Positions 1 to 11,154 of a stretch of DNA of 64,000 bases are shown in pieces (the stretch's first letter is position 1; every line of letters starts with the position of its first letter). The stretch lies in NCBI GenBank assembly GCA_021432605.1, contig MU271143.1, positions 2,799,277-2,863,276 on the forward strand, written 5' to 3'. The stretch is from Coniochaeta sp. PMI_546. Taxonomy: Eukaryota > Ascomycota > Sordariomycetes > Coniochaetales > Coniochaetaceae. The translations under genes and the position numbers were made by a program. The notes beneath the pieces were generated by a model. It ran no database searches. It was not told the origin of the DNA and worked only from the letters and a program-made list of their open reading frames with translations.

Positions 1-422
1 GACTGGTTAAGCTTGCGGGTGGAGTGGGAGAGTTTGAGGCGATCATGGAACGGAGGGTTAAAAAATTGTTAGGGGAGTGAAAGGGGTAATGGGCTAGCTA
101 CGTGAATGTTTATCAAGGGCTTCCCGACGAGCCTGCATTGCAATCTAGTCAAGACCCTCGTCGCGAGTATAGTTTCTGAACTGTTTAGTCATTTAACTAT
201 TAGGTCTTTGAGGCCAGATCCCGGAGAAAGCAGCCCGTCTGATGTAGACAGTGCTCATGCGTAGAAGAGCGTCCATCAACAGTCGATGTAGATTTTCCTG
301 GCCGCTGTTGACATAAGATTATCATTACGTACGTATATACAAGAGTAGTGGTCGGAAGATATATGATACCCAAAGATGAAACAAGCCAGACGGGAACAGC
401 GAACGATGTTAGTTGACTTTGT
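1..422. other. 3' flank, no gene seen
   Basis: This stretch lies downstream of the transporter gene that ends at 423. No reading frame here resembles a known protein and no RNA gene was recognised. It probably holds the transporter's 3' UTR. Confidence 0.5.
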
Positions 423-2379
423 CTAGTAAGTCTGCTGCCTTTGATAAGGCTGCCGTGGATACTGCTGCTGTGCGTATTGTTGCGGCGGGTAATTATATTG
501 AGACTGCTGTAGTGGAGGCGTATGTTGGTATGGCTGCGGCGACGGGGTAGGCTGATAATGCTGCGGCGGAGGTGTGTGCTGCCAGTGCTGGGGAGGTGGC
601 GTGTGGGAGTACTGCTGGAAAGACTCATGACCGTGCGGCTCATTGTATTGTTGATGGTATTGCTGGGCAACCCCTTTCGGACCACCGCCGGCTCCAGCCT
701 TTGCGGCGTTGATTCGGCGCATTTCCTCGGCGAAGGTCGTGTGAGGGACCCAAGCTGCCGACTTGCGAGGGGTGACCTCCTCCATCATCTTGTCGACCTG
801 CTCCAGCGTCAAGCCCTTCATCTCGGGGACGAAGAAATACGCAAAGAGAAGTGACATGATGCAGAACGAGCCCCAGATGAAGAACACCTTTGGGCCCAGA
901 TTTGCTGAGCCTGGAGAGTTGCCGACCATGTAAGGTGTAATTACGGCGATGATCTACGGAAATGTTCAGCAAACGTTAGAAGACACAGAATGTTAGCCGG
1001 TCACCACATACCGTATTCCAGAACCAGTTCGAGGCAGTCGAGATAGCCACCCCACGCGAACGGATGGGAAGCGGAAACAGCTCGCCGATCAGGACCCATG
1101 CGACTGGACCCCAGGTGACAGCAAAGAAGAATATGTAGAGGCAGATGAAGGCTATCATCGACTTTACCGCCCCGTCGTCATGATCCTCGGGTCTGCCAGA
1201 GGTAACTCCAATGATCGCAGTCACAAACTGCATGAAAATCATCCCCAAAGCACCCCAGATTAGCAAGAATCTGCGACCGAACTTCTCAATAGCCCAGAAG
1301 GAGAGCGGAGTGGAGAGGACGTTCACAAGGGTGGTGACGAGGGAGATGAAGAACGGGTCGGAGATGGTGCCCAGCTGCTGGAAGAAGGTCGTTCCGAAGT
1401 AGAAGATGAAGTTGATACCCGTGAGCTGCTGAAATACTTGAATTCCGCTGCCAAGAACGGTCCGACGCAAGTTGCTGTTGCCGTGTCTGATTGAGCCCTT
1501 GAAGCAGGCAAGCCAGGAGCCAACATAGCTGGTATGCGGGATCTCCTGTGTCTCATATTCGTGATTCGCAATGATCTCGGCCAGCTCATCCCTGATATAC
1601 TCTGAGTCAATCGGCTGGCCGCGAATGATAGAGAGAGCCTTTGCAGCCGATTCTAGATGGCCCTTTCTGACATGATATCGGGGGGATTCCGGGAGCAAGA
1701 ACAACCCTATGCCAAGAATCAGAGCCCATATGAATTGGACACCAATTGGGATTCGATATGAAGCCGTGTCTGCCCGGTCTTGCGTTGAATAGACAACGCA
1801 GTTGGCGAGTAAGATGCCTAGGGTGATGCAGAACTGGTATCCGGAGACGATGGCACCTCGAACCTTCCTGGGGGCGATCTCGGACAGGTACAGGAGGATC
1901 ACGGATGATATAAACCCCACGCCACCACCGGCGATGAGTCGACCACAGACAAACAGCACTTCCTGGTTGGTCGAAGCTATCTCGAGTATGCACCCGAGCG
2001 AGAATAGCCCGCAGCCAGCAATGATCGTAGGTCGACGGCCGATGAAATCAGCAATATCACCGGCAATCAAGGCCCCAAAGAAGGTGCCACAGGACAAAAT
2101 GGAGGTCATGAGCGACTTCTGCGATGATGTCAGGCCAAAATTGACTGGGTCGACGCCGATAGGCCGTTTGTTCTCGTAGTCATAGGCGATTCCAGTGTAG
2201 AGCGTGATGAAGTATGGCATAGCCAGCACTCCAGACATCCAACCAGTGTCGTAACCAAAGAAAATGCCACCGAAGGCCGCAAAGGCGCAGACCAAGTATG
2301 CCTTGATAGTGACTGGAGCCTCGATCTTGCTCACATCGGCCGTGCCCTGGTAAGGCATGTAGATTGGGCCTCCGACCAT
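423..2379 (-). CDS. MFS hexose transporter with Q/P/Y-rich tail
   Basis: Predicted plasma-membrane sugar:proton symporter of the sugar-porter MFS family, closest in feel to fungal high-affinity glucose transporters. Model: exon 1 2379-1012, exon 2 953-423; the 58-nt intron has donor GTATGT and acceptor TAG, and joins ..WFWNT to IIAVITPYMVG in frame. Predicted 632 residues. Family marks seen: GIFFGYDTG in helix 1, GRRP after helix 2, PESPRY after helix 6, QQLTGINFIFYF in helix 7 and PEMKG (variant of PETKG) after helix 12. The start is the only nearby in-frame ATG and gives the usual N-terminus before helix 1. Odd: about 100 residues follow the last helix, rich in Q, P, Y and H, with repeated PPPQH-type units; most hexose transporters end much sooner. 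Substrate cannot be fixed from sequence; a glucose sensor role is an alternative. Confidence 0.9.
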
Positions 2380-5300
2380 CTTGTCCGTGCGTTCAGTAAC
2401 CAGCTAATAGAGCCACTTGACTACCGACGCGGCGGACGCGGGTCGCCTGGAAATTCGAGAGTATACACACAATTAGACCTAGAGTTAGAGTGTATTCTTG
2501 ACTTGACATGAAACTGAAAAGAGCAACAAGGCCAGCGAAGGGTTGACAAAGTATTATACATAAGAAGTCTTGTGGGGTAGGCCGAGAGCACGCTTAAAAC
2601 GCCACATCAACCTAGATGGTCTTGGAAGTCCAGACCAGTGCTCCAAGAGCCTTAAAGCAGTCCGAGCGAAGTCCACTCGGCTTCGGAACAGGACTGCTAA
2701 GCAACAAAGGAGCAAGGATACAAAATGTGGTGTAATGCGTACGATCCACCACGTGTGACCAAGAGGCAACAAAGACAAACCTGAACGACCACAGGAGCAG
2801 AGCGATTCGCACAATGAGCACCGATCTGGGCTTCACAACTTTTCAGTCGTTTTGCGACATTGGCATTCCAACTCTTGCTTGAACAGATCGAAGAGTAACC
2901 TGCATATGACATATGCGGCCAGTGGTCGGGGTTAGTAGGCGATGTTGACATGCTGGGCGTTCTGTAGGAGTGCGACAAAGCAGGCTGGGGGGGACGAAGG
3001 AATGGATAACCTCTGTTTGAGTAACCATCCAAGGTGTGCAAATGCTTGTCAACTCGCACGAAGGTAACCAGTCCGAGATTGACCAGGTCCTATGTACAGT
3101 CAGAAAAAGCAAGTTGTTGCTCTTGTCTCTGTACTTCTTCGACATTGTGCTCGGGGCGATGCAGTTGTCGTCCACCACGGATGTTAGGAACCCGCTGACG
3201 GGCTGGGTCTCTTCGCATGTCTCCCTTACGAACGGTCTGCCCTGGGCCGACTTTGATTTGTGAGCGCTGCTGGTGACGGCATGAGTATATGCATCAACAT
3301 CTCAACTTTGGCCTTTCTGATTCGGCAGTTTACCCGGGTGTGCTCGCTGCCTCTTGCTAGCTTGCCGAAAGCTCGCATTAGACTGCGATGGGCTTGTCGA
3401 GTTCAGTCATAGGAGAACGCCATCTGTACGACAACAAACGTGGAGAGCTCAGCCCTATCGAAGGTATGTGGCAGGATGGGTAGCTAAGCAAAGCTACTTG
3501 TTCGGTTTTCAACGGCGGTCACTTCTTCGACGCCAGAAGGCAGGAGCACAAAGAAGGGCCCCGAGATCTTGTAGCCATGCGTCCTTGGCGAAGCAAGGGA
3601 GTAAGGAGGCCAGCGCAATGCCGTGATGCAGAATGGACAGCGGGATAGCGAGACCTTGCCGTATCCCGAATGCCAGTGGCTACGGCAGACTGCCTCCGTC
3701 GAGGTCCCCACACGGATGCGGTCCCCGGGCTTAAGTTAACGAACATCGACATCCCGCGATGCGCGGAAACAACGGAACGCGGCACTTAATGGCTGAAAAC
3801 AAGTACACGAAAGGCGTGATGAAATTGCAGATCTTGTGCATTCGCAGCTGTGCATATGCACACCTACAGGTGGTAACAAACTAGGCAGGCGCAGCTCAAC
3901 ACATCTGAAGACTGAAACCAGGTGCTTGGATATGAGGTTCCTAGGTCTGGCACATGGAATCGGATATGGGGACAGGCTGGCGTCAATACAGGTCCCTTGT
4001 AAGCTTAGGAGACGAGCGAGATCTAGTGCTGAGTTGCGGGTATGGCGAGACAACGGTTGGCCGTCTTCTCTGTTGAACAGCAAGCAACCGGCGACTCTTG
4101 CACCTGAGTTTACGCTTGAGGGTGAGTGAAAGGAAGATACCTAGTAGTTATACCACAGTTAAGGGACTGAAGGGCTATTTTGGGAAACCAAGATGCCCAC
4201 CCCACTTACCCCGCCATAATCCAATTTCCAGGTTGCATCCGTGGCCCGTGCACTGGTCCCTTCTTTTCCTCATCCCGGGGTTTTCCTTGGGGCGCTGGAT
4301 CTACATAGCTGGCAGGCACTGCGGGCCAGGATCATCAGATTCATCAGATCGTGATGTGCAAAAGATGCCGCAACTTTATTTTGCTCTGACCTGTGTAGTG
4401 CCGAAGCGTCCCCTGTTGCGGCTTTGGATGCTAAAATACACGTGTTCCTGGGTGACTACCCGTATATAGTAGGCTGAATCACTCAGGTCAACACGAAGGC
4501 GCATGATCTTATTTAGCCACACGGGTGAGATTACTGTGGTAATGGTTATTGGTGCGAGATGGTCCTCGTATCCGCCCCTTTGCCAAGACGCCATAACACC
4601 ACAACCACAGGGGAATCCAGCCCCTAATTTCCCATGCTTGGGTCTCTCCTTGCTCAGCAAGACGTGAATCTTCCATCCCCAGAGCGAATCTTGGAAGACA
4701 AGAAGAAAGGCATTGTGCACGACGTTCTGCATAAGGCACATCGATCATCAGAGCATCCAGGCGAGTCTTTGCTTGTCATAGAAGGATACAAAATACCACA
4801 GGAGGATCAGATAGTGGGTTCCACCCTGGCGAACGCGCAAGGCTGGCGCAACGCTACGGAATCGCACACCAACCCCAAGCAGCAAATTAGCAACGCGGTT
4901 GATGCAAGCAAGGGGGCGTTGGTATCGCGCTCTCGTATTGCATTTGGGGTTGCATGAGACCATTTTAGCACAATAGAACTCTTTTCCAGTGCTGCCAGGC
5001 CCAACAATCTCTACAGTCATGGAATAGAAGACGGTCTCGTTCCGAAATGCGATTGTCAAGGCGAGTCTGACAGGACTCTGCCTGATACTAGACATAGTGT
5101 CTTGGCCAGAACTTCAGACGAGTCTCTGGTGTAAGACTAAGGTACACAACCAATCAATGAAGTTGCCGCTGGCAGAGATCCTTGTCCACGGACAAAAGTC
5201 GAGCCAAATGTGGATGGCCCCGAGATAATGATGTGATTTTCCCATGGCCTGGGTAAGCCACACATATCACGTTGGGGCAGACGCGACTCGCTGTATAAGT

Positions 5301-5539
5301 GTAGCCAAACGCGGGCCGCCACTGCACCTCCTCAATGGTACCAAGGGGGCATTCATTGCATTGGGCCGTGTTCGCCGTTGCTTATTCGCAATGTGGAATG
5401 CTCATGGGAGGGTTAGCCAAGACACTTTATCCCCCCTTGGGAGCGCACGCCTATCATATGATGGTAAGACCCTCTCATCACTTTTTCGCCATGCGCATCC
5501 TTTTTTTTCTTCCTCATTCTCCATCTGTGACAGTTCAAT
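2380..5539. other. 3.2-kb gene-poor interval
   Basis: This interval separates the 5' ends of the divergent transporter and GT69 genes, so both promoters lie in it. Several open frames of 60-125 codons occur but overlap one another on both strands, lack family motifs and show no consistent splice phasing. No tRNA or repeat was recognised. The final 60 bases before the GT69 start are T/C-rich, as expected of a fungal core promoter. Confidence 0.45.
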
Positions 5540-7249
5540 ATGCACCGTAGCATGTTGATGAGAAGGCGGTTCTTTGTTTACGTTCAGATAACGCTACTGT
5601 TCTTGGGAACGGTCTACCTTCTTTTCAGACATGACAAACTTCCGATACCCTCGTCATGGACCGTTCCTCACTACTCTGTCGATCCATGGCCGGTAGACCC
5701 TGCTCAAGGGAAGCCGACGGCCACGCCGGCGGCTGGCGTGGGGTATAAGGTTGCAGACTTACCATCATCCGTCCCGGAACCCGTTGCAGATACCACGGAC
5801 GAGGCGGACAGTCCCGACGAGACGTTGTTCTCGTCGGATAAGGCATCAGAGGACGGAGACGAGGGTGTGAAGACAGTGTCCTCTGCGGGCAAGGCGCACG
5901 AGGGCGACAAGAACGACAAGGACCATGAGAATCAGCAGGAGGCTGACGCAAAGGGAAAGCCAAAGGTTGACGAGAATGAGGAGAAGGGGGACGCGTCAGA
6001 GTCCACAGAAACCGCCGCCGCCGCGACACAAGCCGTCGCAACTCCGGAACCATCGCCCACTTCTCCGCCAAAACCAACCAAGGAAGAACTCCTCAGCAAA
6101 GCACAAACCTTCATCCCCTCTATCCTAGATCCCAACAACACCTCCATCGACCGCATGACCTGCCCGCCCATCAATGAGACCCGCTACTCGTACCTCAAAG
6201 CATCCAAATGGGAGCGCAAGCATCAGTACTTCATCGCGCTCAACCTGCGCAAATGCGTCGATCTCCTGCCGCGCCTCCTCGGCTCCCTGGTCGAAACGAT
6301 CAACTTCCTAGGCCCCGAGCAGGTCGCCGTCAGCATAGTGGAAGGCAACTCGGACGACGGCACCCTCGAGGTCCTCGAGCTCCTCAAGAAGGAATTCCAG
6401 CGCATGGGCATCCTCTACTACCTCCGCACCACCCCGCTGAACCCGGCAGACGGCAACCGCATCGAGAAGCTGGCCATGCTGAGAGCCATGGCCCTGGCGC
6501 CGGTGACGGGCATCTACACCCCGGACACAGATCCCGACTCCCCCGACTTCCCAGCCCCTTCGACGGTCCCCCAACTCCCCCTGGCGGAAGAAGCCACCGT
6601 CCTCTTCCTGAACGACGTCGCCGCCTGCGCGGAGGACATGCTCGAGCTCCTCCACCAGCGCACCCTGCAGTCCGCAGACATGGCCTGCGCGATGGACTGG
6701 ACGCACCCGGGTCCCGACCCCCTATTCTACGACGTCTGGGTCTCGCGCGCGCTGAACGGTGACCTCTTCTTCGACATCCCCCCCGTGACGACGACCTGGG
6801 ACCACGCAAAGGACCTCTTCTGGAACGAACCCGTCGCCCGCGCCCGGCTGGCGGCCGGGAAGCCCTTCCAGGTCTTCGCCTGCTGGAACGGGGCGGTCAC
6901 GTTCACCGCCGAGCCGCTGGTCAAGAACGAGGTCGGGTTCAGGTCCGCCAAGCCGGGCGAGTGCTTCCAGGGCGAGCCGCAGCTCTTCTGCAAGGACCTG
7001 TGGTACAAGGGGTACGGGAAGATAATGGTCGTGCCGAGCGTGAATCTGGAGTACACGGATTCGCTCGGCCGGCAGGTGAAGAAGGAGAAGGGCTATGTGG
7101 GGGAGTGGATCGTCGACGAGAACGAGGAGAAGAACGGGACGTCGCTGATGGTGCCCTGGCAGCTTGAGCCGCCGAGCCAGGTCAAGTGTATGCCTACCTT
7201 CGATCGGCAGGACTGGATGCCTTGGAATGAGAGCCTGCCGCTGAGATGA
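5540..7249 (+). CDS. GT69 CAP59/CMT1-like alpha-1,3-mannosyltransferase
   Basis: Predicted type II Golgi membrane glycosyltransferase of family GT69 (cryptococcal CAP59/CMT1 group), expected to add mannose to surface or secreted glycans. Single exon, 569 residues. A short basic N-terminus (MLMRRRF) is followed by one membrane segment at about residues 12-30. Residues ~50-190 form an acidic, E/K/D/T-rich stem of low complexity. The catalytic region runs from ~220 to ~530: YFIALNLRKC, then SIVEGNSDDGTLE near residue 265, FLNDVAACAEDMLELL near 355, and ACWNGAVTF near 450, all hallmarks of the family. ATGs at 5552 and 5558 are possible alternative starts that keep the membrane anchor. Donor and acceptor cannot be read from sequence. 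Confidence 0.9.
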   Translation: MHRSMLMRRRFFVYVQITLLFLGTVYLLFRHDKLPIPSSWTVPHYSVDPWPVDPAQGKPTATPAAGVGYKVADLPSSVPEPVADTTDEADSPDETLFSSDKASEDGDEGVKTVSSAGKAHEGDKNDKDHENQQEADAKGKPKVDENEEKGDASESTETAAAATQAVATPEPSPTSPPKPTKEELLSKAQTFIPSILDPNNTSIDRMTCPPINETRYSYLKASKWERKHQYFIALNLRKCVDLLPRLLGSLVETINFLGPEQVAVSIVEGNSDDGTLEVLELLKKEFQRMGILYYLRTTPLNPADGNRIEKLAMLRAMALAPVTGIYTPDTDPDSPDFPAPSTVPQLPLAEEATVLFLNDVAACAEDMLELLHQRTLQSADMACAMDWTHPGPDPLFYDVWVSRALNGDLFFDIPPVTTTWDHAKDLFWNEPVARARLAAGKPFQVFACWNGAVTFTAEPLVKNEVGFRSAKPGECFQGEPQLFCKDLWYKGYGKIMVVPSVNLEYTDSLGRQVKKEKGYVGEWIVDENEEKNGTSLMVPWQLEPPSQVKCMPTFDRQDWMPWNESLPLR

Positions 7250-8669
7250 TGGGAGTGAACCGGGTCTATTTTCGGAGTTCGGGATTGTATGCATGAGAAG
7301 GAGTTTAGGAGAACTTGGGTGTTGATCTCGTGGGCCTCTTGTGGCCCAGGGTTTTTGTGGTAATGCTGTTGTTGGATAGCAGAATATACTTAATATCGAC
7401 CTTGGCCGCGACAGGCTACTCTGATCTAGAGTCTGCAAGACTGTCCACATACTATTGGTACCTCAACCATCGCGCCATCTCAGAATTTGCTACGGAGCAC
7501 ATTGTGTGGTGTATGCACTGGGTTATAGCTCAGCGAGATACCTCCTCCTGAGGTGCACATGTCCTCCGGTTACCTGCACCCACCCCCTACAACTCGACCA
7601 CAAGCCAAGCATGTTGTGCAGATAATCTCGCGACGGTGACTGCTGCTGTACCACGGAAGCGATGACCTTCTTCCCCTTCAAGAACTATTTAGCGGGCGTG
7701 TTGACGGGCAGCCGCATCGGGAAAAGGATTTCAGGTTCCAACTTGCGTCCTGTTAAGCTTCTCTGGCCTCTGCTCTCCGGGTCTACGAAAGTTTGACGTC
7801 AGGAGTAGGGTCACTTGAAAGGTCGCATACAATACATGTCGAATCTGGTTAAATACCGCCCTCATCTTTTCCCATTCGGCCAATCTTGCACAGTCGCTGC
7901 TGTGGTACTGTACTATACATGAGGCACAGTAGACACGACACAGTAACTGTACTTCAGGTTTGCTGCCGGCATTCATTCACCGCCACAACTTGTGGACTAC
8001 CGGTTCCCGGTTTACCCTGGATGTGGCGCCCAGTTGTCGGATATAGATGGAGCCTTCAAGAACAATGGGCGGGGTGGAGACATATGACGAGGACCTACGA
8101 GCTGGACGCGAAGAATGTGCATAGTCGGTATGTTATTGTCTCCAGGGCAGTTAATAGGAACAGGAATGCAAATCCATCGGCAAACGCGGAGAGGCAAGTG
8201 CAAACTCCGCAAAACACAGAAACCGAGGCGTGCTCGGCGGATATCGAAGGTATCGACAATATATCGAAGGTCAAAAAAGCACAGAAAAAACTAACGGAAC
8301 AAGTCCCAACCTCTTCAACACGACGGTTGTTCCCTTTTGCCCCCCCTTTTCCGAACCCATATCCCGAATAGAGTATAAAGCCCCAAACCGTGCACGTAAA
8401 GTAGTTTCCGCATCATTAAGCGTCCCATAAGTCGCGCCTCATGATCAGGGTCAAGTCGAAGAGTGAATATGTCGAGAGCCAAGCAAAACCACGCCGGACT
8501 ATGCACAAAAAAAATAAGAGGAGGTCGTAGGTCGGAGGATTAGAGGTCTGTCGCACGCTCAAAATTGTCATGTCGCATGTCTCATAGCAGTGTCGCTGCT
8601 GGGGCGACGGTGATTAGGTGTCGTATTCGTCCAGGCCTGGGTCCAGCAGCGTCGAGCGCCATTGTGAGC
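7250..8669. other. 1.4-kb interval, no gene seen
   Basis: This lies between the 3' ends of the convergent GT69 and Cys-rich GPI genes. Open frames up to 161 codons occur without recognisable motifs. It probably holds both 3' UTRs; nothing else was recognised. Confidence 0.4.
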
Positions 8670-9462
8670 TTAGAGAAGAGCTGCAATAGCGGCCGCCGCA
8701 AGGAGAGACAGCGCACCGGCGGTACCAACGTTGCTGGCGCCGCTGATGGACACGGTGGAAGGGGTCGTCGAGGCGACAACACTAGGTGCCTTAGACGTGG
8801 TGGTTGTGTTCGACGCAGGCCATGTGGCTGAGCCCCCGAGGGTGCTAGTGCATGTAGTGACAGTGCCGGTCGACGTTGCGGTGGTAGTTGTGTTCTGAGC
8901 GGCAAAAGTGCTGCTAGCGCTCGACGACGTGGTGATAACAACAGATGAGGTTGACGATGAGCTCGACGAAGTAGTCGCCTTCGCTGTCTCAGACACGAGA
9001 CCGCCAGTCACGCTGTAGGCCGCAGCACAGGCAACAAGATCCATGCCGTCGGGGCAGCACCACGTCTGGCCCGCAGTGTCAGCGGTACAGAAGTAGCCAT
9101 CGTCGCATGAGTCTGCAGATACCATAGTCAGTTATCAAAGTGCATCAAGCAGCGATATGGGGGGAACACGTACTGCCGCTGTTGTCGGGACAGCAGGTCT
9201 GCTTGGCTGCCGGGTTGTAGCAATGAATGGTCGTGTCGCTCGAAGCACAAGTAGCATAGCCGGCGCCGCAGGCATCAGCACAAGTGGCACCCTCACCGCA
9301 GATGCTCTGGGTAGGCTGATATCCGTCGGTCTGGCGACGGCCGAGGCCGAACATCTGATGAACCGACATCTTCATGAGCGGCTTGTAGGGCATCTTCTCC
9401 GAGGCGCTGACATGAGCAGCGAGGGCGAGGACCGCCAGAGCGGAAATAGATTTGGCCAGCAT
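8670..9462 (-). CDS. Cys-rich GPI-anchored cell-surface protein
   Basis: Predicted secreted, GPI-anchored wall or membrane protein of unknown function. Exon 1 9462-9174, exon 2 9112-8670; intron of 61 nt with donor GTACGT, acceptor CTGCAG, phase 1, creating ..SGNSCDDGYFC... Predicted 243 residues. The start is the ATG at 9462, which gives a clean signal peptide (LAVLALAAHVSAS). The longer frame begins at a TTG and is not needed. After a short spacer come about 12 cysteines in two half-domains, each carrying a CCPD motif, then a Ser/Thr-rich stalk rich in TTTT and SSSS runs, and a hydrophobic C-terminus (LSLLAAAAIAALL) fitting GPI attachment. Similar Cys-rich GPI proteins are widespread in Pezizomycotina but I know of no assigned role. 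Confidence 0.82.
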
Positions 9463-11154
9463 TTTGGGGTATCTCAAACAGGTAATCGCAGGTGGATGTG
9501 GCAGGATATGTGTGTGTGTTGTTGATGGGTAAACAGGATCGACGCGGCGCGAAAAGTAGTGATGTCTGTTAGGACTGAACGATAGTAATGCGGTCGGACG
9601 CGAGAAACGAATGAAGTTGAGTACAAAGACTCTGAAAGGAGTGTAAGGTCTTCGACGTGAGGTGTCAGAAGAGGAAAAGCGGTGATTGTTGCAACGGAGG
9701 AGAAAAGCGAGGGATTCAGGGAACTCAAATTGGGTGCGCTGACGAGTGGGCGCCCAGCAGGCTCACGGACGTTGGGCAGGCGCAAACCGTGAGTGGGTCC
9801 TGGGGTGTCAAGTACCGTGCCGCACAGAAACTGCTGGTTTGGTACTTGCGTGCCACCTCCAGCGACTTCAGTGCGTCTCCTTAATTTTACTCTGGTCAAC
9901 GTCCGGGGTCGTTGTTACCCTTGTCAGGATGCGCCAGACAACGAACGACCGGGAGATGTTCTTTCTAAACCCATTTTATCATACCAAAGAAGTCACGATC
10001 GGTCTTCGAATCTTGGGCTGCCGTAAAGGGCCCTTCTTAGAATCCACGCCGATATTCTTGGAAGTACACACGAGAGACAAAGGCAATGATAGGATCTTGG
10101 CGTGTTTCCTTGCCGCGAACCAGGTGCGACCAGCAATGAGTCGGCCACGAAGTCATGCACTAGCCAAACAAAGCATGTTGCATGACCTGGTCAAGAGACA
10201 ACCGAGCAGGTCTAAAAAAATACCATGGTCGCCAATACCCAGGCCACTATGTCAGCACTCAACCGGCAAAATGCTGGTCTTCAAGGCACGGGAGGTATCA
10301 AGGTACCTTACACATCGAGAGGTTGGCGGATGTTTCGATCTGCACCGCCAGTCCGGAAAGAATCACCACAATCTGGATGGTCGCCGAGAACTCATTTATT
10401 CCCACTGCCAAGAAGGTACAGGTTAAGCTGGCCTGCCACGCTACGATATCAATTTTTCAGCATCCAACCATGGGTTGAACAAAGAGCAAGCCGCTGTCGA
10501 ATCGAAGCGCCGTTCGAATTGTCAAAAGAAGGCAGGAACCACCAGCCAAAGATTAGCTAGCTCCTGAATGATTGGCCAGCATTGACTTGTTCCTGCATTG
10601 CGAGACGCGCCAAGGGTCGAGACTGACTGGGCGAGGGCTGACGCTAGCCTGGCTAAGCTAAATTTGTGGGAATTGCGATGGAGAGCCCCACAGACATCTC
10701 GCAGATCTGACTCGCTGCGCCGTGACGTCCTCTCAAGCGCCTTTAAGTGCCGGTGCCTTGAAGAACGGGCTCGCGGGCCGGGTGTCGGTGTGCTTACCAA
10801 AGTCAACAAGAGGTACCTTAGGTATAAGTTGCAGTAAGGTATACGAGAAACACCCCCCCTCGTCACCGTTGTAAGCCACGGATGAAGAGGACATTGAGCG
10901 TAACTTGTACAGCATCTTTCACGATGTTTGGTTCATGGATTCGACATCACGAGGATTTACAACGACATGGCACCTTCCCTAGACCAGCAACCAAGGTTCT
11001 GGCCATGCAAATACCCGGTATCATGGCCTCAGACCAACTGCAGTGAAGTCAAGTACCTCTAGGCAGCCCATTGCAAAATACCTATGACAAATTCCGTATG
11101 CGACGGACATCATAAAGGGAGTAAGATTTACGTCGTCCTCCATCTGTCGCATCA
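9463..11154. other. 1.7-kb interval, promoter of the GPI gene
   Basis: This holds the promoter of the GPI protein gene and the 3' flank of the folate gene. Frames of 75-226 codons around 9.6-10.6 kb overlap on both strands, lack motifs and look like chance. Copies of the AGGTACCT-type motif occur near 10300 and 10811. No RNA gene recognised. Confidence 0.4.

Noticed and set aside
9657-10560. Several overlapping plus-strand frames (up to 226 codons)
   Set aside because: They start at non-ATG or weak sites, overlap in different frames, and carry no recognisable family sequence or phased splice sites.
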